Part shown: in pieces, positions 62,724 to 64,000 of the stretch
How the letters are laid out: the number at the start of each line of letters is the position of its first letter
How positions within the stretch are numbered: the stretch's first letter is position 1
Assembly: GCF_022539315.1 (NCBI RefSeq)
Contig: NC_066315.1
Span: forward strand, 16,219,649 to 16,283,648
Length of the DNA stretch: 64,000 nucleotides
Direction: 5' to 3'
Source: Serinus canaria
Taxonomy: Eukaryota > Chordata > Aves > Passeriformes > Fringillidae
Notes under the pieces: generated by a model
Told to the model about the DNA's origin: nothing
What the model saw: the letters and a program-made list of their open reading frames with translations, nothing else
Database searches by the model: none
Made by a program: the position numbers and the translations under genes

Positions 62724-64000
62724 CAACACTTTTTCTGACATAATTCAAGCCTATCACAGGCAGTCTTACATGTTGCATGTAGGGGTCAAAGGGTGAAAGG
62801 TGACTGGAAAGATGCTTGTTTTGTACATTTGGCTAACACAAATACTTCCTCAAGTACAAAATGCTTTGATCTCTCTAAGTAAATGCCATATGTGTGCAGC
62901 TGTGGCCCATGCCTCACGACTGCTGGAAGGTTAGGAAAAGGTAGCATATGAATTTGATGTCTGCATTCAATTTATGCTTTTATATTTAGCAGTTCATAAT
63001 TTTGTGTAATATTTTAGCTGTATGAAAAATATGCACCAGAGTTGAGTGATAACAGATTTCTCTGTGGTTTAACTCAACATTGTTTGGGTGAATACAGATT
63101 CCTAAGTATTGCAGACTGAAAATACAGGTTTTAATTAGAGCTGTCTGAGCTTCAAAATACCTGAACGCACATTAAGCCTGGCAAATTTTCAGAAATCTGG
63201 GGGCTGCATGGAGCTGCTTTAAGCTAAGCAAGAGTCTTCTCTTTTCCAATTATATTGCATTTGCAGTTGCATCACAGACTTGCAACACACTGACGTGAGT
63301 TGCATTATTAATGATTTTCTGATATGTAAAAATGTTTTATGACCATGGCCTGTCTTCTGTCATACTCATGTTGAACAGTACCTTACTCCCAGGGAATTTC
63401 CACTGAAAAATTTGAATGACTTCCAGAGCAGAGGATCTACTATAAATGACTGAAAAGCTGAATCAACTCCAAAAGTTTGGTGCCTTTCTTGAGCTTTTGT
63501 TTTTCACTTTTACATGCAAGTGTTTAAGACTGATATGCCCAGATCTATATCCTTCAAGATATTTAACATTAGTAGTTTGCTGTGACAATAAAGAAACCTA
63601 CTGCAGTCAATGGAACACAAGGGTCCATCACATGAATCCAGTTTCATGATCAAAACAAAAAAAAAAATAAAAGAGAAGTATGGCTTTGTCTATTAAAAAT
63701 ATTGAACTTGTACAATTATACTGGTATACTTTGGAGGAAAAATTGTGACTCGTGACTCACATAAAGCATGTGTAATTTCTCCTTACAATAGCAAAAATAC
63801 AAGTCACAACCAATAGACAGACAGTGCAGTGAGCAGAAAAAAGGACATGAAAATATCAATTCACAGGTACAAATATGATAAAGTATAATGCATTGCACTT
63901 TTATGTGGATGTTAATAGATATATGCATACAAAAGTATATATGTAGTAAATACATGCATATGTATAATCCAGTGTTGTTAATATGTTTGCAAGTATTTTA

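Larger units (their letters stand above)
41755..64000 (+). other. Last visible ODAD2 intron (over 22 kb) to the window end
   Basis: No coding exon recognised. Contains a probable solo LTR (43581-43979), a purine/pyrimidine tract (45201-45610), a tandem duplication (52679-52714), a hairpin (58015-58041), an A20 tract (59183-59202), an old CR1 (about 59890-60605), and a TAA triplet run (about 62704-62723). The longest open frames at 60676-61059 and 61470-61847 show no domain. I read the strand looking for the expected C-terminal ODAD2 residues and did not find them, so the gene probably continues to the right. Confidence 0.6.

Overview
This is vertebrate, almost certainly avian, nuclear DNA. 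The evidence is a spliced gene with GT-AG introns, three 3'-end fragments of CR1 LINEs (the dominant interspersed repeat of birds), and two pieces that resemble avian endogenous-retrovirus LTRs. The background is AT-rich and CpG-poor. There are no prokaryotic operons, no CRISPR array, and no RNA gene I can support.

One gene accounts for all the coding sequence I can support: ODAD2 (older name ARMC4) on the + strand. It encodes the armadillo-repeat subunit of the outer dynein arm docking complex of motile cilia. Twelve internal coding exons lie between 651 and 41754. Joined, they total 2085 nt (695 codons) with no stop, and the phase agrees at every junction. The first three exons encode a hydrophilic linker with an acidic Ser-rich patch, and the other nine encode armadillo repeats. 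The 5' exons lie before position 1. The short last coding exon was not found up to 64000 and probably lies beyond the window.

Layout: 1-650 is the end of an upstream intron. Exons at 651-2752 are followed by a 12-kb intron (2753-14727) with a CR1 tail at about 3515-3925. Exons 4-9 are clustered at 14728-22142, with a second CR1 at about 15970-16890 that carries a near-perfect internal palindrome. Introns of 7.6 and 10.9 kb surround the exon at 29726-29840; the larger one holds an ERVL-like LTR start at 32687 and an unclassified repeat-like block at about 33780-34350. Exons at 40761-40949 and 41533-41754 are followed by more than 22 kb of apparently non-coding sequence. That sequence holds a probable solo LTR (43581-43979), a purine-then-pyrimidine tract flanked by 12-bp direct repeats (45201-45610), and an old CR1 (about 59890-60605).

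I found no novel system. The best leads are DNA-structural: two long perfect palindromes that look like template-switch mutations, the strand-switching purine/pyrimidine tract, a small CpG-rich hexamer-repeat island, and a NAGNAG acceptor in ODAD2. Family assignments for the gene and repeats come from recalled family features, not from a database search.
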